A stretch of 33,307 nucleotides of DNA, taken from assembly GCA_021845645.1 (NCBI GenBank), contig JAJZVM010000036.1:1-33307 (forward strand). Direction: 5' to 3'. Shown here piece after piece: positions 1-8,092 of the stretch. Every line of letters starts with the position of its first letter. The first letter of the stretch is position 1. The DNA is from Bacillota bacterium (lineage in GTDB: Bacteria > Bacillota_E > JAJZYS01 > JAJYTV01). The notes beneath the pieces were generated by a model. The model did not search any database and had not been told where the DNA came from. It saw only the letters and a program-made list of their open reading frames with translations. Both the position numbers and the translations under genes were made by a program.

Positions 1-2
1 CC

Positions 3-170
3 TGGGTCGTCTACGGTGTGCAGCGCACCGCGGACGCCGTCACGCCGGTGCACGACCTGTTCGGCTACCTCGCCCTCTACGCCCTGCTCTATCTCCTGCT
101 TGGCACGACGGTGCTCTGGCTGCTCCGACGGGTCGAGCGCGAGACGCCAGCTCTGGAGGAGGCGGCATGA
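3..170 (+). CDS. cydA: Cytochrome bd ubiquinol/menaquinol oxidase subunit I, C-terminal end (partial)
   Basis: Only the last 55 codons are inside the window; the gene begins upstream. The frame opens with WVVYGVQRTADAVTP, which matches the conserved segment before the last transmembrane helix of CydA, followed by a hydrophobic helix (about residues 20-40 of the fragment, rich in Leu/Tyr) and a short charged tail ending at a TGA. CydA carries the hemes and quinol site of cytochrome bd oxidase, which reduces O2 to water at the cytoplasmic membrane. The stop overlaps the cydB start as ATGA, so the two are translationally coupled. The identification is supported by the cydB neighbour more than by the short fragment itself. 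Confidence 0.85.
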   Translation, partial: WVVYGVQRTADAVTPVHDLFGYLALYALLYLLLGTTVLWLLRRVERETPALEEAA

Positions 171-1189
171 CGCCCTCGGCGCCGTGGCCGGACGTCGCCT
201 GGCTGGTCGCGGTCGCCGCCATGACCGCCTACATGCTCCTCGGCGGGGCGGACTTCGGCGGTGGCGTCTGGGACCTCTTCGCCTGGGGGCAGGACGCGGC
301 ATCGCAGCGGCGGGCGATCGCCAGGGCGATGGGGCCGGTGTGGGAAGCGAACCACGTCTGGCTCATCTTCCTCCTGATCCTGCTGTTCACGGGTTTCCCG
401 CTGGCCTTCCACCGGCTTGTCATCGGCCTCTACCTGCCCCTCAACCTCGTGCTGCTCGGCATCATCCTGCGCGGCGCCGCGTTCGTCTTCCGGGCGCACG
501 GCCGCCGAGGCGTCGGCCAGCAGTCCAGCTGGGGCAGGATCTTCGGCGCGGCCAGCAGCCTTACGGTGGTGCTGCTCGGCGCGGCTCTCGCCGCCGTATC
601 CGCCGGAGGGGACTTCATGGTGGCCTGGCGCTCGTATCTCAGCCCGTTCGCCATCCTGACGGGCCTCTTCGCTCTGGCCGCGGCCGCCTACCTTGCAGCC
701 ACCTACCTCACTTTCGAGGCCCAGGGCAGCCTGCGCGAGACCTTCCGCAGGCGGGCGCTGCTGGCGGCGGAGGCTGCCGGAATTGCCGCACTGCTGGACC
801 TCGGCCTGATGAGCTTTGAGGCGCCGCGCCTCTTCGTCCGCCTGGTGGCCCCTGACATCCTCGGTCTCGTGCTGCTGGTGGCTTTGCTCGGCGTCGGCTC
901 GTACGTCAGCCTGCGCCGCAGGCACGATGGGCTCGGCAGGTTTCTCGCGGCTTCGGCCCTGTCCGTGATGCTCTGGTCCTGGGCCGCCGCCCAGTGGCCT
1001 TACATCATCTACCCCGGCTTCACGGTGTACGGCAGCGCGGCACCAGACCTCGCGCTGCGTCAGGTTCTGACGCTGGTGCCGTTCGGCCTCCTGCTGCTTG
1101 TCCCATCGCTTTGGCTGCTCCTGCACGTGTTCAAAGGACGTCTGCCGATCGACGGAGAGGCCGGCCGTCGACCGAACCCCGCGCGATAG
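167..1189 (+). CDS. cydB: Cytochrome bd oxidase subunit II
   Basis: A 340-residue, very hydrophobic protein with about eight or nine membrane segments. The N-terminal block MLLGGADFGGGVWDL and the following PVWEANHVWLIF are signatures of CydB/CioB, the subunit that pairs with CydA to form cytochrome bd quinol oxidase. CydB has no heme ligands of its own in most bacteria but is needed for assembly and stability. Its length matches the family (about 330-380 residues). The start ATG overlaps the cydA stop, and an upstream GGAGGAGG lies at normal spacing. No transporter genes cydC/D follow. Whether this is the cyanide-insensitive (short Q-loop) or classical type cannot be decided because the Q-loop of CydA is outside the window. 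Confidence 0.93.
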   Translation: MTPSAPWPDVAWLVAVAAMTAYMLLGGADFGGGVWDLFAWGQDAASQRRAIARAMGPVWEANHVWLIFLLILLFTGFPLAFHRLVIGLYLPLNLVLLGIILRGAAFVFRAHGRRGVGQQSSWGRIFGAASSLTVVLLGAALAAVSAGGDFMVAWRSYLSPFAILTGLFALAAAAYLAATYLTFEAQGSLRETFRRRALLAAEAAGIAALLDLGLMSFEAPRLFVRLVAPDILGLVLLVALLGVGSYVSLRRRHDGLGRFLAASALSVMLWSWAAAQWPYIIYPGFTVYGSAAPDLALRQVLTLVPFGLLLLVPSLWLLLHVFKGRLPIDGEAGRRPNPAR

Positions 1190-1338
1190 CAAAGGCGTTC
1201 TGCTTCCGTTGCCGGAAGGGTCATCCCTGTAGCGCGTAGAAGGTCCAGGATGTCGCCAGCGACACGGTCTGCAAGGTGCCGGGCGATCGCATCCGCGGCC
1301 CACCGCGGATGGACGAAGAACGGCACGGGGCGGCGGGA
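1190..1338. other. Intergenic region with two perfect hairpins
   Basis: No gene is assigned here. There are two perfect inverted repeats: a 6-bp stem with a 4-base loop at 1202-1217 (CTTCCG/CGGAAG) and an 8-bp stem with a 4-base loop at 1291-1310 (ATCCGCGG/CCGCGGAT). Neither is followed by a T-run, so they are not obvious intrinsic terminators. The minus strand reads open across the whole gap with protein-like composition, but it has no recognisable family. Confidence 0.4.
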
Positions 1339-2695
1339 ATGAGGCTGATCCGACACGCGGGTCGCAAGGCTGCTCGCCCCGATCTCGATCGCCGCCCTTC
1401 TCGCGGCGTGCGGCACCCCGCCGCAGAATGCTGGCCAGAACGGGCATGGGCGGTCATCGGCCACCAAGGTCACACCTGCGTCCACGGACGCCACCGTGCC
1501 GTCCACTGGGTCCTCCAGCGCGTCGCCCTCGCCTGTCGCAAGCGGCACGACGCCTGCGCAGACGCCGCAGATCACAGGTCCGCATCGGGTCGTGAACGGC
1601 TGCGACCCGACGATGATCGATCCTGCCGGTCCGTTCGGTATGTGCCTGGACGGCCCGCCGCACTTCTACTGCTGCAGTTCGGCAGCCACCGGCTGGTCCG
1701 GCGTCGTCGCGGGGATGGACGTCGACATCAAGGGCGCGGTGCCCATCGATCCCGAGACCGGCAGGCCGCAGAGCTCGGCGGTCCTGCTTTTCGGCCCGAA
1801 CGGCTGGCGCGAGGCGATTCCGGTTGCCGCAAGCGGCGCGTTCGAACACGATGTCACCTTTCCTACGGCGGGCGTCTACCAGATCGGCGTCCAGTATCGC
1901 GGGGCCCCCGCGAATCTTCAGACCTTCCCGGTCGCGTGGCGCTGGGACGTGCGTCAGGGGATCAGCGTCGCCGACGTCTTTCCGTCCAAGGCCGGCTACT
2001 TCCCAAAGGGCGACGTGCTGCTGCTGCAGGAGATCGGGCGTCCCGCCACCATCACGATCAGGCTCGAGACCGCGCAGGGTGTACCGCAGCCCGGCGCCAA
2101 CCTGGCCATCGGTGCATGGCACCCCTTCAAGCAGAAGCCGCCCTTGGCGAACGCCCAGGGCGACGTGACATTCACACTTCCTAAGACAGATTGGATCGTC
2201 AGCGCGGGCCAACTCGAACCCAGGCTCCTGGTCATGTCCTATGCCGACATCCGCCCGCGCGGGGACACGCTCGTCGGCTTTCCCGCATGGCAGGGCCCAA
2301 GCGCGTTGCCCACGCAGGCGCCCTTTTCTATCATGCAGAACGGCGTCCTCTACTACGACCTTGCAGACTTCCTCGCCCGCGCCGACGGCGGCGACAGCTT
2401 CGGTGGACCCGGCAACGCCTACGACGCGTCGAACTGGGTCGTTTCCTTGAGCAACCAGATGAGCGGATCCAGAGCCAGGATCCTTCTCTCGACCGGCGCC
2501 GTTCAGCAGGCGACCGGCTCCGGCGTCTACCATCCGGTCACCACCTGGACGACCATGGGTACGGTGCAGACCGTCATGCAAGGCGACCAGGCCTACCTGG
2601 CCATGCCAGACCTCATCACCGTCGCGGGCGCACTCGACTGGGCCGTGCCGGACGGTAGCGGCGGCATGTACTTCACGTTCCCGTGGGCGCCCTGA
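1339..2695 (+). CDS. Secreted lipoprotein of unknown function, apparent one-base frameshift in the signal peptide
   Basis: From about 1370 to 2695 one frame reads a lipoprotein: a hydrophobic stretch LLAPISIAALLAAC with lipobox LAAC, a Gly/Ser/Thr-rich linker, then about 370 residues of soluble sequence. It contains a Cys cluster (FGMCLDG..FYCCSS) and is rich in Gly, Pro and aromatics. That frame has no ATG, GTG or TTG upstream before a TGA at 1346. In the neighbouring frame, ATG 1339 encodes MRLIRHAGRK, an ideal positively charged signal-peptide start; it would join the hydrophobic part if one base near 1361-1370 (AAGG) were removed. So either the sequence has an inserted base or the gene is recently broken. 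A later in-frame ATG (1496) would give a cytoplasmic product without the lipobox. The mature domain was not recognised; a cell-surface role is inferred from the lipobox only. Confidence 0.6.
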
Positions 2696-3099
2696 TCGTC
2701 CTGGCTCGTCGCACACGTGACGGCCGTCGTGGTGCCTCGCGATGGCGAGAGGCTCTCCTCCGGAACCCAGCCCTCATCGCCTTGGGCGTTCCTGCACCAG
2801 ATCCAGTTCCCACGACCTCGAATCGGATCAGGATATCGCCCGGTGTCACGGTCAGTTCGATGCTGCTGTAATCTTTGAGGGCCCAGGTGGTCCCGTCCTT
2901 GCGCGTGTCGAGATACGCCTCGTGGACCCAGCCGGACACCTCTGTCCGAGCGTCCGTTCACCAAAGCCACGAGGTCCAGGTCTCGTCCCGGCGCCCCGCC
3001 GACACGACGTCGCCGGCGCGCAGGCGGAGCGGCCGTTCGTAGCTGGCGTCTGTGGGCCGCGGTGACGCGATACTTGCGACCTGCCTCTGCCCGATTCAT
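2696..3099 (-). pseudogene. Remnant of an SH3-domain protein, several frameshifts and a stop
   Basis: The start is well formed: AAGGAGGAG precedes ATG 3099, which opens MNRAEAGRKYRVTA. The coding sense then moves to another frame near 3050-3060 (SYERPLRLRAGDVV..DETWTSWLW), meets TGA at 2960-2958 where a Cys codon (WLWC) would be expected, and continues in that frame with SGWVHEAYLDTRKDGTTWALKDYSSIELTVTPGD. Near 2806-2813 it shifts again to NWIWCRNAQGDEGWVPEESL. Stitched together this is two tandem bacterial SH3-like repeats, each with the W-x-W-C..G..GWVPE signature, as in small single-gene SH3 proteins of about 120 residues. No stop follows before the frames run into the convergent lipoprotein gene, so the 3' end is lost. 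Three or more lesions make decay likelier than a single base-calling error, but error cannot be excluded. Confidence 0.72.
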
Positions 3100-3184
3100 C
3101 GGCCGATCTCCTCCTTGATCGCTTCTCTGCGGCGGACGTCGAACTCGACACGGCAGATTGCCGCCGACCTCTTCACGGTCTGCA

Positions 3185-3206
3185 CGGCCCTTCGGTTGAA
3201 GGGCCG
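3185..3206. repeat. Perfect hairpin next to the erpA terminator
   Basis: A 9-bp stem CGGCCCTTC/GAAGGGCCG with a GGTT loop lies just beyond the terminator of the erpA-like gene. Neither strand gives a T-run directly after it, so it may only reinforce or protect transcript ends. Confidence 0.5.
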
Positions 3207-3208
3207 AC

Positions 3209-3245
3209 AAAAAGCGGGTTGCACGGCATGAGCCGTGCAACCCGC
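3209..3245 (-). terminator. Intrinsic terminator after the erpA-like gene
   Basis: A perfect 14-bp stem (arms 3214-3227 and 3232-3245, loop ATGA) is followed on the minus strand by five T residues (3213-3209). It sits 15 bases after the stop of the erpA-like gene and is a textbook Rho-independent terminator for the minus-strand operon. Confidence 0.93.
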
Positions 3246-3260
3246 GACGACCTCCCGAGC

Positions 3261-3614
3261 TTAGCAGTGCGAATGGCACGCCTCGCCGTCTTCCGTCGTG
3301 AAGGAGTGCCCGCAGGAGCACTGGTGCACGGCGTTCGGATTGTGGATGGTGAAGCCCGCGCCCTCGATCGTGTTGATGTAGTCGATCTCCGCGCCCTTGA
3401 GCAGCGGAGCCGAATTCTCGTCGATCAGGAGGCGGACACCCTGGACCTCGGCGATGGTGTCGCCCTCGCGCTCCTCATTGTCGAAGGCCATGCCGTAGCT
3501 GTACCCGGCGCAGCCTCCGCCCGACACGAACAGGCGCAGGCTGTACGGGCCATTGCCCTCCTGAGCCATCAACTCCTGCACCTTCTCGGCAGCAGTTGCC
3601 GTAATCTCGACCAT
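3261..3614 (-). CDS. erpA: A-type iron-sulfur carrier protein (HesB/IscA/ErpA family)
   Basis: A 117-residue protein of the HesB-like family, which binds an Fe-S cluster (or iron) and passes it to target apoproteins in the cytoplasm. The three conserved cysteines are visible: Cys35 in SGGGCAGYSYG and Cys99/Cys101 in QCSCGHSF, giving the C-(about 64)-C-x-C pattern. The GGGCAGYSYGMAFD block resembles ErpA-type rather than IscA-type proteins, but the subfamily is not certain. An extra ACHSHC ends the protein, adding two Cys and two His beyond the family core. ATG 3614 was chosen because GGGGAGG lies eight or nine bases upstream; the longer reading to 3668 lacks this. It stands alone between the methyltransferase and its own terminator, with no other Fe-S assembly genes in the window. 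Confidence 0.9.
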   Translation of the reverse strand: MVEITATAAEKVQELMAQEGNGPYSLRLFVSGGGCAGYSYGMAFDNEEREGDTIAEVQGVRLLIDENSAPLLKGAEIDYINTIEGAGFTIHNPNAVHQCSCGHSFTTEDGEACHSHC

Positions 3615-3691
3615 GTTCTCGCCTCCCCTGCACCCGCCGCCAAGTCGGCGACGATCGTATGGGTGCATTATAGCACGAGAGCACGTCCATT

Positions 3692-4321
3692 CTATCTGGT
3701 CGGGATGGCCAGCATGAGCTGCAGAACCTCGCCGGCGACATGCTCGACGCGTGTCGGTTCAAGACCCGCTATTCGCAGGCTCTGCTCCGTCCGGCGGTTG
3801 ATGTGGTCGCCGATCAGCCAGACGGTCAAGGGATTGAACATGTTCTGCAACACGCCAAGGAGGCCCTCGACGCGGACATGTTCGAGCAGCACGACCCGGC
3901 CGTCCGGGCGGACGACGCGCCGCGCCTCGCGCAGGCCGAGCACGGGATCCGGAACGGTGCAGAAGACGAGCGTCGCGAGCACCGTGTCGAACGACGCGTC
4001 CGCAAACGCAAGCTCCTGGACATCCATCCGTTCGAGCCGGCATGGCACCTTGCACGGTTGGCTTCTCGCCTGTGCAAGCATCGCCGAGCTGAAATCCACC
4101 CCGGTGACGGACTCCACCTTGCGCGGATCGTAAAGCGGCAGGTTGCTGCCGGTACCCACACCCAGTTCGAGCACCCGTCCCCTGGCCTCGCCGACCGCCC
4201 GCTCGCGCCACTCGCGCCGGATATGCTCGTCGGCGAAGCGGTAGAGGCGCGCGCCGACTTCGTAGCGTCGCCTTGCGCGCTCCGTGGCTCTCAGGTTCCC
4301 GATCGGTCGGGAGCCGCCCAT
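3692..4321 (-). CDS. Class I SAM-dependent methyltransferase
   Basis: A 209-residue Rossmann-type methyltransferase of the Methyltransf_11/UbiE-like group. Motif I for SAM binding is VLELGVGTGSNLPLY, motif II is VTGVDFSSAML, and FADASFDTVLATLVFCTVPDP is motif IV followed by the post-motif acidic loop; LREARRVVRPDGRVVLLEHV completes the fold. The C-terminal region (LGVLQNMFNPLTVWLIGDHINRRTEQSL) resembles proteins that methylate small hydrophobic or phospholipid acceptors, but the substrate cannot be read from sequence. Its start ATG overlaps the TGA of dapB by one base, so it is coupled to dapB on the minus strand. It is distinct from the true menG at 21916-22644. Confidence 0.85.
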   Translation of the reverse strand: MGGSRPIGNLRATERARRRYEVGARLYRFADEHIRREWRERAVGEARGRVLELGVGTGSNLPLYDPRKVESVTGVDFSSAMLAQARSQPCKVPCRLERMDVQELAFADASFDTVLATLVFCTVPDPVLGLREARRVVRPDGRVVLLEHVRVEGLLGVLQNMFNPLTVWLIGDHINRRTEQSLRIAGLEPTRVEHVAGEVLQLMLAIPTR

Positions 4322-5070
4322 CAGGACAGCTGCGGCAGGAACCGGCCGAGGTCCGTCACAAGACCCTCCGCCTGCCCGAGGCCCAGGATGCAAAGGCGCA
4401 GACCCGACGCGTAGCAGCTGCGGTCCAGGGCGTCGTGGCGCAGGGTCAGCACCTCGCCCTGGCTGCCGAGCAGCACCTCCTGGTGCGCCACGAGGCCGGG
4501 CAGCCGGACGCTGTGCACCGGCACTTCCTGCTCGCCTTGCTCCTCGAGGAGACGCTTGAGGCGCCTCGCCGTCCCACTCGGCCTGTCCCGCTTGCTGGCG
4601 GCGTGAAGTTCGATGAGTTCGGCACCTTCGAAGTAGGGCAGGGCCATCAACGCAACCCGCTCGAGGAGCCAGGCTACGATCGAGAAGTTCGCGATCACGG
4701 CGCCCGGGATCCCTCGATCCCGGCAGAGGGCATCGGCCTCCCGCAAGGCGGCGTCCGAGAGCCCGGTCGTCCCGATGACCGGCCGCACACCCGCCCACAG
4801 CGCAAGGCGGAGGTGCGCCTCGGCGACCTCCGCCTTGGTGAAATCACAGAGCACGTCTGGTCGCAGCGCGGCCATCGCCCGGCTCGCATCCGCGTAGATC
4901 TCGCGTCCGTCGCGCTCGCCGTGCCACAGTTCGCCGAGGTCGCGGCCAGCGCTCTGGTGACCGACCGCGCCCACGATCTTGATGCCCGGCATGCGATCCA
5001 GCGCGGCGCCTGTAGCCCGGCCAGTGCGGCCGGACGGCCCCGCGAAAAGCACGCGGACGCTCTCGGTCAT
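4321..5070 (-). CDS. dapB: 4-hydroxy-tetrahydrodipicolinate reductase
   Basis: A 249-residue DapB, which reduces hydroxytetrahydrodipicolinate with NAD(P)H in the lysine/diaminopimelate pathway. The nucleotide-binding loop is FAGPSGRTG (residues 9-17), GTTG lies near residues 99-102, and the active-site block is ELHAASKRDRPSGTA (residues 153-167). In E. coli DapB the corresponding block is a His-His pair followed by Lys three residues later. Here the first His (155) and the Lys (159) are kept and the second His is Ala. Sequence similarity is otherwise good over the full length. It follows the SCP2-like gene by one base and overlaps the methyltransferase, so it sits within the mutase-led minus-strand operon, apart from other lysine genes. 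A related oxidoreductase with a changed substrate remains possible. Confidence 0.85.
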   Translation of the reverse strand: MTESVRVLFAGPSGRTGRATGAALDRMPGIKIVGAVGHQSAGRDLGELWHGERDGREIYADASRAMAALRPDVLCDFTKAEVAEAHLRLALWAGVRPVIGTTGLSDAALREADALCRDRGIPGAVIANFSIVAWLLERVALMALPYFEGAELIELHAASKRDRPSGTARRLKRLLEEQGEQEVPVHSVRLPGLVAHQEVLLGSQGEVLTLRHDALDRSCYASGLRLCILGLGQAEGLVTDLGRFLPQLS

Positions 5071-5071
5071 G

Positions 5072-5395
5072 TCAGCTTCTGAGCAGGCTCTCGAGACGGA
5101 AGGCCTCGCTCATGTCGCCCTGCAGCTTGACGCGGCCCTGCATGAAGAGCCCCATCGCCGAGACCTTCTCCGCCAGGAGATCCGCGAAATCCGTCGTTGA
5201 CAAGGTCACGGCGGCCTTCGGTTCGGCACCCTCGTCCGGCACGATCCCGACCTGCCCATCCTGGACGCGCAGGCGGAAACGCCCGCCACCGTCCCCGGTA
5301 AGGTCCACCACGTAATCCGACGAAATGCCCTTCAGCTTGTCCTGGTGCTCGTTCATGCGGGCGATCACGCCCTCGAGCAGTTCGTGTCCATCCAT
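5072..5395 (-). CDS. SCP2 sterol-binding-domain protein
   Basis: A 107-residue single-domain protein of the SCP2 lipid-transfer family. The central pattern fits it: a beta-rich core GGGRFRLRVQDGQVGIVPDEGAEPKAAVTLSTT, the helix DFADLLAEKVSAMGLFMQGRVKLQGD and the tail SEAFRLESLL. In these proteins the fold holds acyl or other hydrophobic ligands. ATG 5395 was chosen because a GGGG purine tract precedes it and because upstream residues (31 codons) lack domain character. It follows the acyl-CoA dehydrogenase and precedes dapB by one base on the same strand. A role in presenting acyl groups for the acyl-CoA enzymes of this operon is inference from position. Confidence 0.82.
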   Translation of the reverse strand: MDGHELLEGVIARMNEHQDKLKGISSDYVVDLTGDGGGRFRLRVQDGQVGIVPDEGAEPKAAVTLSTTDFADLLAEKVSAMGLFMQGRVKLQGDMSEAFRLESLLRS

Positions 5396-5500
5396 GCAGC
5401 ATCCCCGCCTCGATCGGCGGGAGCCTCCTCCCGATCTCGTCTTTTGTCCTGCGCATGGTTCGGTCAGGCACCCGGGGATTCCTGTCACCAGGCCGCGGCG

Positions 5501-6661
5501 TCAGACCTCCTGCATCTGATATTCCGCGAGAAGCGCCCGGGCAATCACCATGCGCTGGATTTCGCTCGTGCCCTCGTAGATCTCGGTGATCTTGCTGTCA
5601 CGCACGAGGCGTTCCTGCAGGGTCCCCGCCTGGTAGCCCTCGCCGCCCATCAGTTCAGCGGCACGCATGGTACCCGCCACCGCCACCTTCGATGCGAAGA
5701 GTTTTGCCATCGAGATCTCTTTCGTCACGCGCTGACCCTGCCCGTGCTTCCAAGCGGCCCCTTAGAGCAGCAGGCGCGCGGCCTCGAGATCGGTGGCCAT
5801 CTCCGCGAGATGGGCCTGCACCAGCTGGCGGTCGGCGAGCCGCCGACCGAAGGTCTCACGCTCCAGGGCGTACCGCGCGACATTGTCCAGGGTCGCCTGG
5901 AGGATGCCTACGCCCTGGGCCGCGATGCCGATGCGACCGCCGTGCAGCGTCCTGAGGGCGATCTTGTAGCCCTCGTCGACGACGCCGAGCACGCGATCGT
6001 CCGGCACGAAGACGTCCTGCAGGATGACGTCCGTGGTGGCCGAGGCGCGGATGCCGAGCTTCTGCAGCGGCGGTCCGAAGGAAAGCCCCGGGGCCTCCTT
6101 CGGCACGATGAAACAGGTGATGCCATGGCTGCGCTTCTCAGGAGACGTCACGGCGTAGAGCAGGTACTCGTCGGCCTGGCCGCCGTTCGTGGTGAAGACC
6201 TTGCGCCCGCTGAGGCGCCAGCCGCCTTCCACCCGCACCGCCTGGGTCTGCAAGGCGGATGCGTCGGAACCCGCGTTCGGCTCGGTCAGGGAGTAGGCGC
6301 CGAGCACCTCGCCGCGCGCCAGACGAGGCAAAAAGCGCATGCGCTGTTCCTCCGTACCGTGGTTGTACACGGCCTCGGCGTGCAGGGAATTGTGCACCTC
6401 GAAGATGACGCCCGTGACCGGGCAGGCCCGCGAGAATTCCTCGACGCAGAGCGCGTAGGAGAGGTAGTCCGCGCCCTTGCCGCCGTAGCGCTCGGGCAGC
6501 GTCATGCAGAGGAAGCCCTCTTCGGCCAACAGGTGAAAGTTGCGCCAGGGGAACTCGTGGCTCTTGTCATACTCCCCGGCGTGGGGAGCGAACTCCCGCT
6601 GTCCGAGTGCGCGCGCCCGCGCGCGGATGGCTTCCTGCTCCGGCGTCAGTGCGAAGTCCAT
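5501..6661 (-). pseudogene. Acyl-CoA dehydrogenase interrupted by an in-frame TAA
   Basis: Read through, this is a full-length acyl-CoA dehydrogenase of 386 codons beginning MDFALTPEQEAIRARA. It has the FAD/substrate motifs AYSLTEPNAGSDASAL and FTTNGGQADEYLLYA, and the signature MAKLFASKVAVAGTMRAAELMGGEGYQ. Codon 300 (5764-5762) is TAA, exactly in frame and with no frameshift, where the family normally has a Tyr in LLLYRAAW. The catalytic Glu of this family, in the tail motif IYEGTSEIQR (codon 363), lies beyond the stop, so the 299-residue product should lack it. No plausible internal restart would yield a working enzyme. These enzymes introduce a 2,3-double bond in acyl-CoA and pass electrons to ETF. 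It follows meaB by 85 bases in the mutase operon, which suggests a short or branched-chain substrate. A single recent nonsense change or a base-calling error are both possible. Confidence 0.88.
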
Positions 6662-6746
6662 AGCCAGCGCGGCGCTCCGCCGTCGGCCTGAGGCCGCCGG
6701 CGGAGGCGCCGCCACCTCCTTCCATCCCACGGCGTTGCGCCGCGAT

Positions 6747-7673
6747 CTAGTCCTGCTCCAGATGCAAGGCCCTTGCGGCACCGGCAGGGTCCAGACGCCG
6801 CCCGGCGACTTCCGTGAGCACCTCGTTCCAGCGGCCATCAGCCTGGCTGCGGCTCACGACGCGACGGACGAGCTGGTCCGCAAGGGCGTCGCGCACCAGT
6901 CGCTCGGCCTCCTGCATGCGGCGCTGCCGCTGCTCGGGATCGGTGAGGCGCACCTCGGAATGGCGGAGGATCGCGTCCGCGATCTCCGCTACGCCGATGT
7001 CCTGCTGTGCCTGGGCGGAGAGCACCGGCGGCAGCCAAGCGCGCTGTGGGCCAAGGTGCAGCATCTGGCGCAGTTCGCGCATCGTCTGGTCCGCCCCGGG
7101 CCGATCCGACTTGTTGACGACGAAGATGTCACCGATCTCGAGAATGCCGGCCTTGAAGGCCTGGACGTCGTCGCCGAGGCCAGGGACGACGACCACGATC
7201 GTCGTGTCCGCAAAGCCCATGACGTCGACTTCGCTCTGCCCCGCTCCGACCGTCTCGAGCAGGATCAGGTCCTTGCCGAAGGCCTGCAGCAGCTGGATCG
7301 CGCGCGGCGTCGCGCGCGCGAGGCCACCAAGGTGGCCACGGGTCGCGAGGGACCGCATGAAAACGTCGCTGCCGCGGCCCTCCATGCGCACCCGATCGCC
7401 CAAGAGGGCCCCGCCAGTGAAAGGAGACGACGGGTCCACCGCCAGGATGCCCACCTTGCGCCCGCGCGCGAGAAACTGGCCCGCCAGCCGATCCACCAGC
7501 GTCGACTTGCCGACGCCCGGTGCGCCGGTGATGCCCACGACGATGCCGTGACCGGTGTGCGGGTAGACTTCCGCAATGATGTCGTCGGCCGCGTGCGGGT
7601 CACTCTCGACCAGGGTCAGGGCGCGCGCCAGGGCGCGCCGATCACCACGTAGGATCTCCTGGCCCAGGCTCAT
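6747..7673 (-). CDS. meaB: MeaB-type GTPase, chaperone of a B12-dependent acyl-CoA mutase
   Basis: A 308-residue G3E-family P-loop GTPase (MeaB/ArgK). [12 protein letters not shown] (residues 47-58) is Walker [20 protein letters not shown] follows as in all MeaB proteins, [11 protein letters not shown] (140-150) is the Walker B/switch region and NKSD (187-190) gives guanine specificity. The C-terminal helices ([17 protein letters not shown]) form the dimer arm. MeaB gates adenosylcobalamin loading and protects or reactivates the mutase. Its ATG overlaps the stop of the small mutase subunit by four bases, so expression is coupled to its client. The older name ArgK (arginine kinase) is misleading and not supported. 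Confidence 0.96.
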   Translation of the reverse strand: MSLGQEILRGDRRALARALTLVESDPHAADDIIAEVYPHTGHGIVVGITGAPGVGKSTLVDRLAGQFLARGRKVGILAVDPSSPFTGGALLGDRVRMEGRGSDVFMRSLATRGHLGGLARATPRAIQLLQAFGKDLILLETVGAGQSEVDVMGFADTTIVVVVPGLGDDVQAFKAGILEIGDIFVVNKSDRPGADQTMRELRQMLHLGPQRAWLPPVLSAQAQQDIGVAEIADAILRHSEVRLTDPEQRQRRMQEAERLVRDALADQLVRRVVSRSQADGRWNEVLTEVAGRRLDPAGAARALHLEQD

Positions 7674-8092
7674 GCGCGGCCCACGCTCGCACGGGTGAAG
7701 CGCACGATCTCCTCGGTTTCCGTGCCGGGGCCGAAGACGGCCTTGACGCCGAGTTTCTTCAGCTCCTCCGCGTCCTCCTCGGGAATGATGCCGCCCACCA
7801 CGACCACGACATCGCCCATGTTCTGCGTCTGCAGGAGCTCGATGACCGCCGGCACCAGCGTCAGGTGGGCGCCGGACAGGATGGACAGGCCGACGACGTC
7901 GACGTCCTCTTGGAGCGCCGCCTCGACAATCTCCTCCGGGGTCTGGTGGAGTCCTGTGTAGATGACCTCCATGCCTGCGTCACGCAGGGCCCTCGCCACG
8001 ACCTTCGCACCGCGGTCGTGACCGTCGAGTCCCGGCTTGCCGATCAGCACGCGGATCGGCCTCGTGCCCTCTCTCTGCTCTGTCTCGGTCAA
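7670..8092 (-). CDS. icmB: Acyl-CoA mutase small subunit, cobalamin-binding
   Basis: A 140-residue stand-alone B12-binding domain. [17 protein letters not shown] carries the DxHxxG motif (Asp23-x-His25-x-x-Gly28), whose His coordinates cobalt from below. LSIL (69-72) supplies the SxL motif, and [29 protein letters not shown] carries the GG motif (100-101) and the nucleotide-tail pocket. This domain makes up the C-terminus of single-chain methylmalonyl-CoA mutases; as a separate polypeptide it is typical of isobutyryl-CoA and 2-hydroxyisobutyryl-CoA mutases and of some archaeal/thermophile MCMs. It overlaps the large subunit by four bases (ATGA) and meaB by four bases. Confidence 0.93.
   Translation of the reverse strand: MTETEQREGTRPIRVLIGKPGLDGHDRGAKVVARALRDAGMEVIYTGLHQTPEEIVEAALQEDVDVVGLSILSGAHLTLVPAVIELLQTQNMGDVVVVVGGIIPEEDAEELKKLGVKAVFGPGTETEEIVRFTRASVGRA

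Noticed and set aside
89..1447. 452-codon minus-strand frame opposite cydB
   Set aside because: Arg/Gln/Glu-rich antisense composition and no ribosome-binding site; cydB is clear on the other strand.
2958..2960. UGA at a Cys position of the SH3 remnant as a selenocysteine codon
   Set aside because: The same gene has two further frameshifts and a lost 3' end, and I see no SECIS-like hairpin directly after the UGA; decay is simpler.
5762..5764. Programmed readthrough of the TAA in the acyl-CoA dehydrogenase
   Set aside because: TAA is the least readable stop and no stimulatory context is apparent; a nonsense change or sequence error is more likely.
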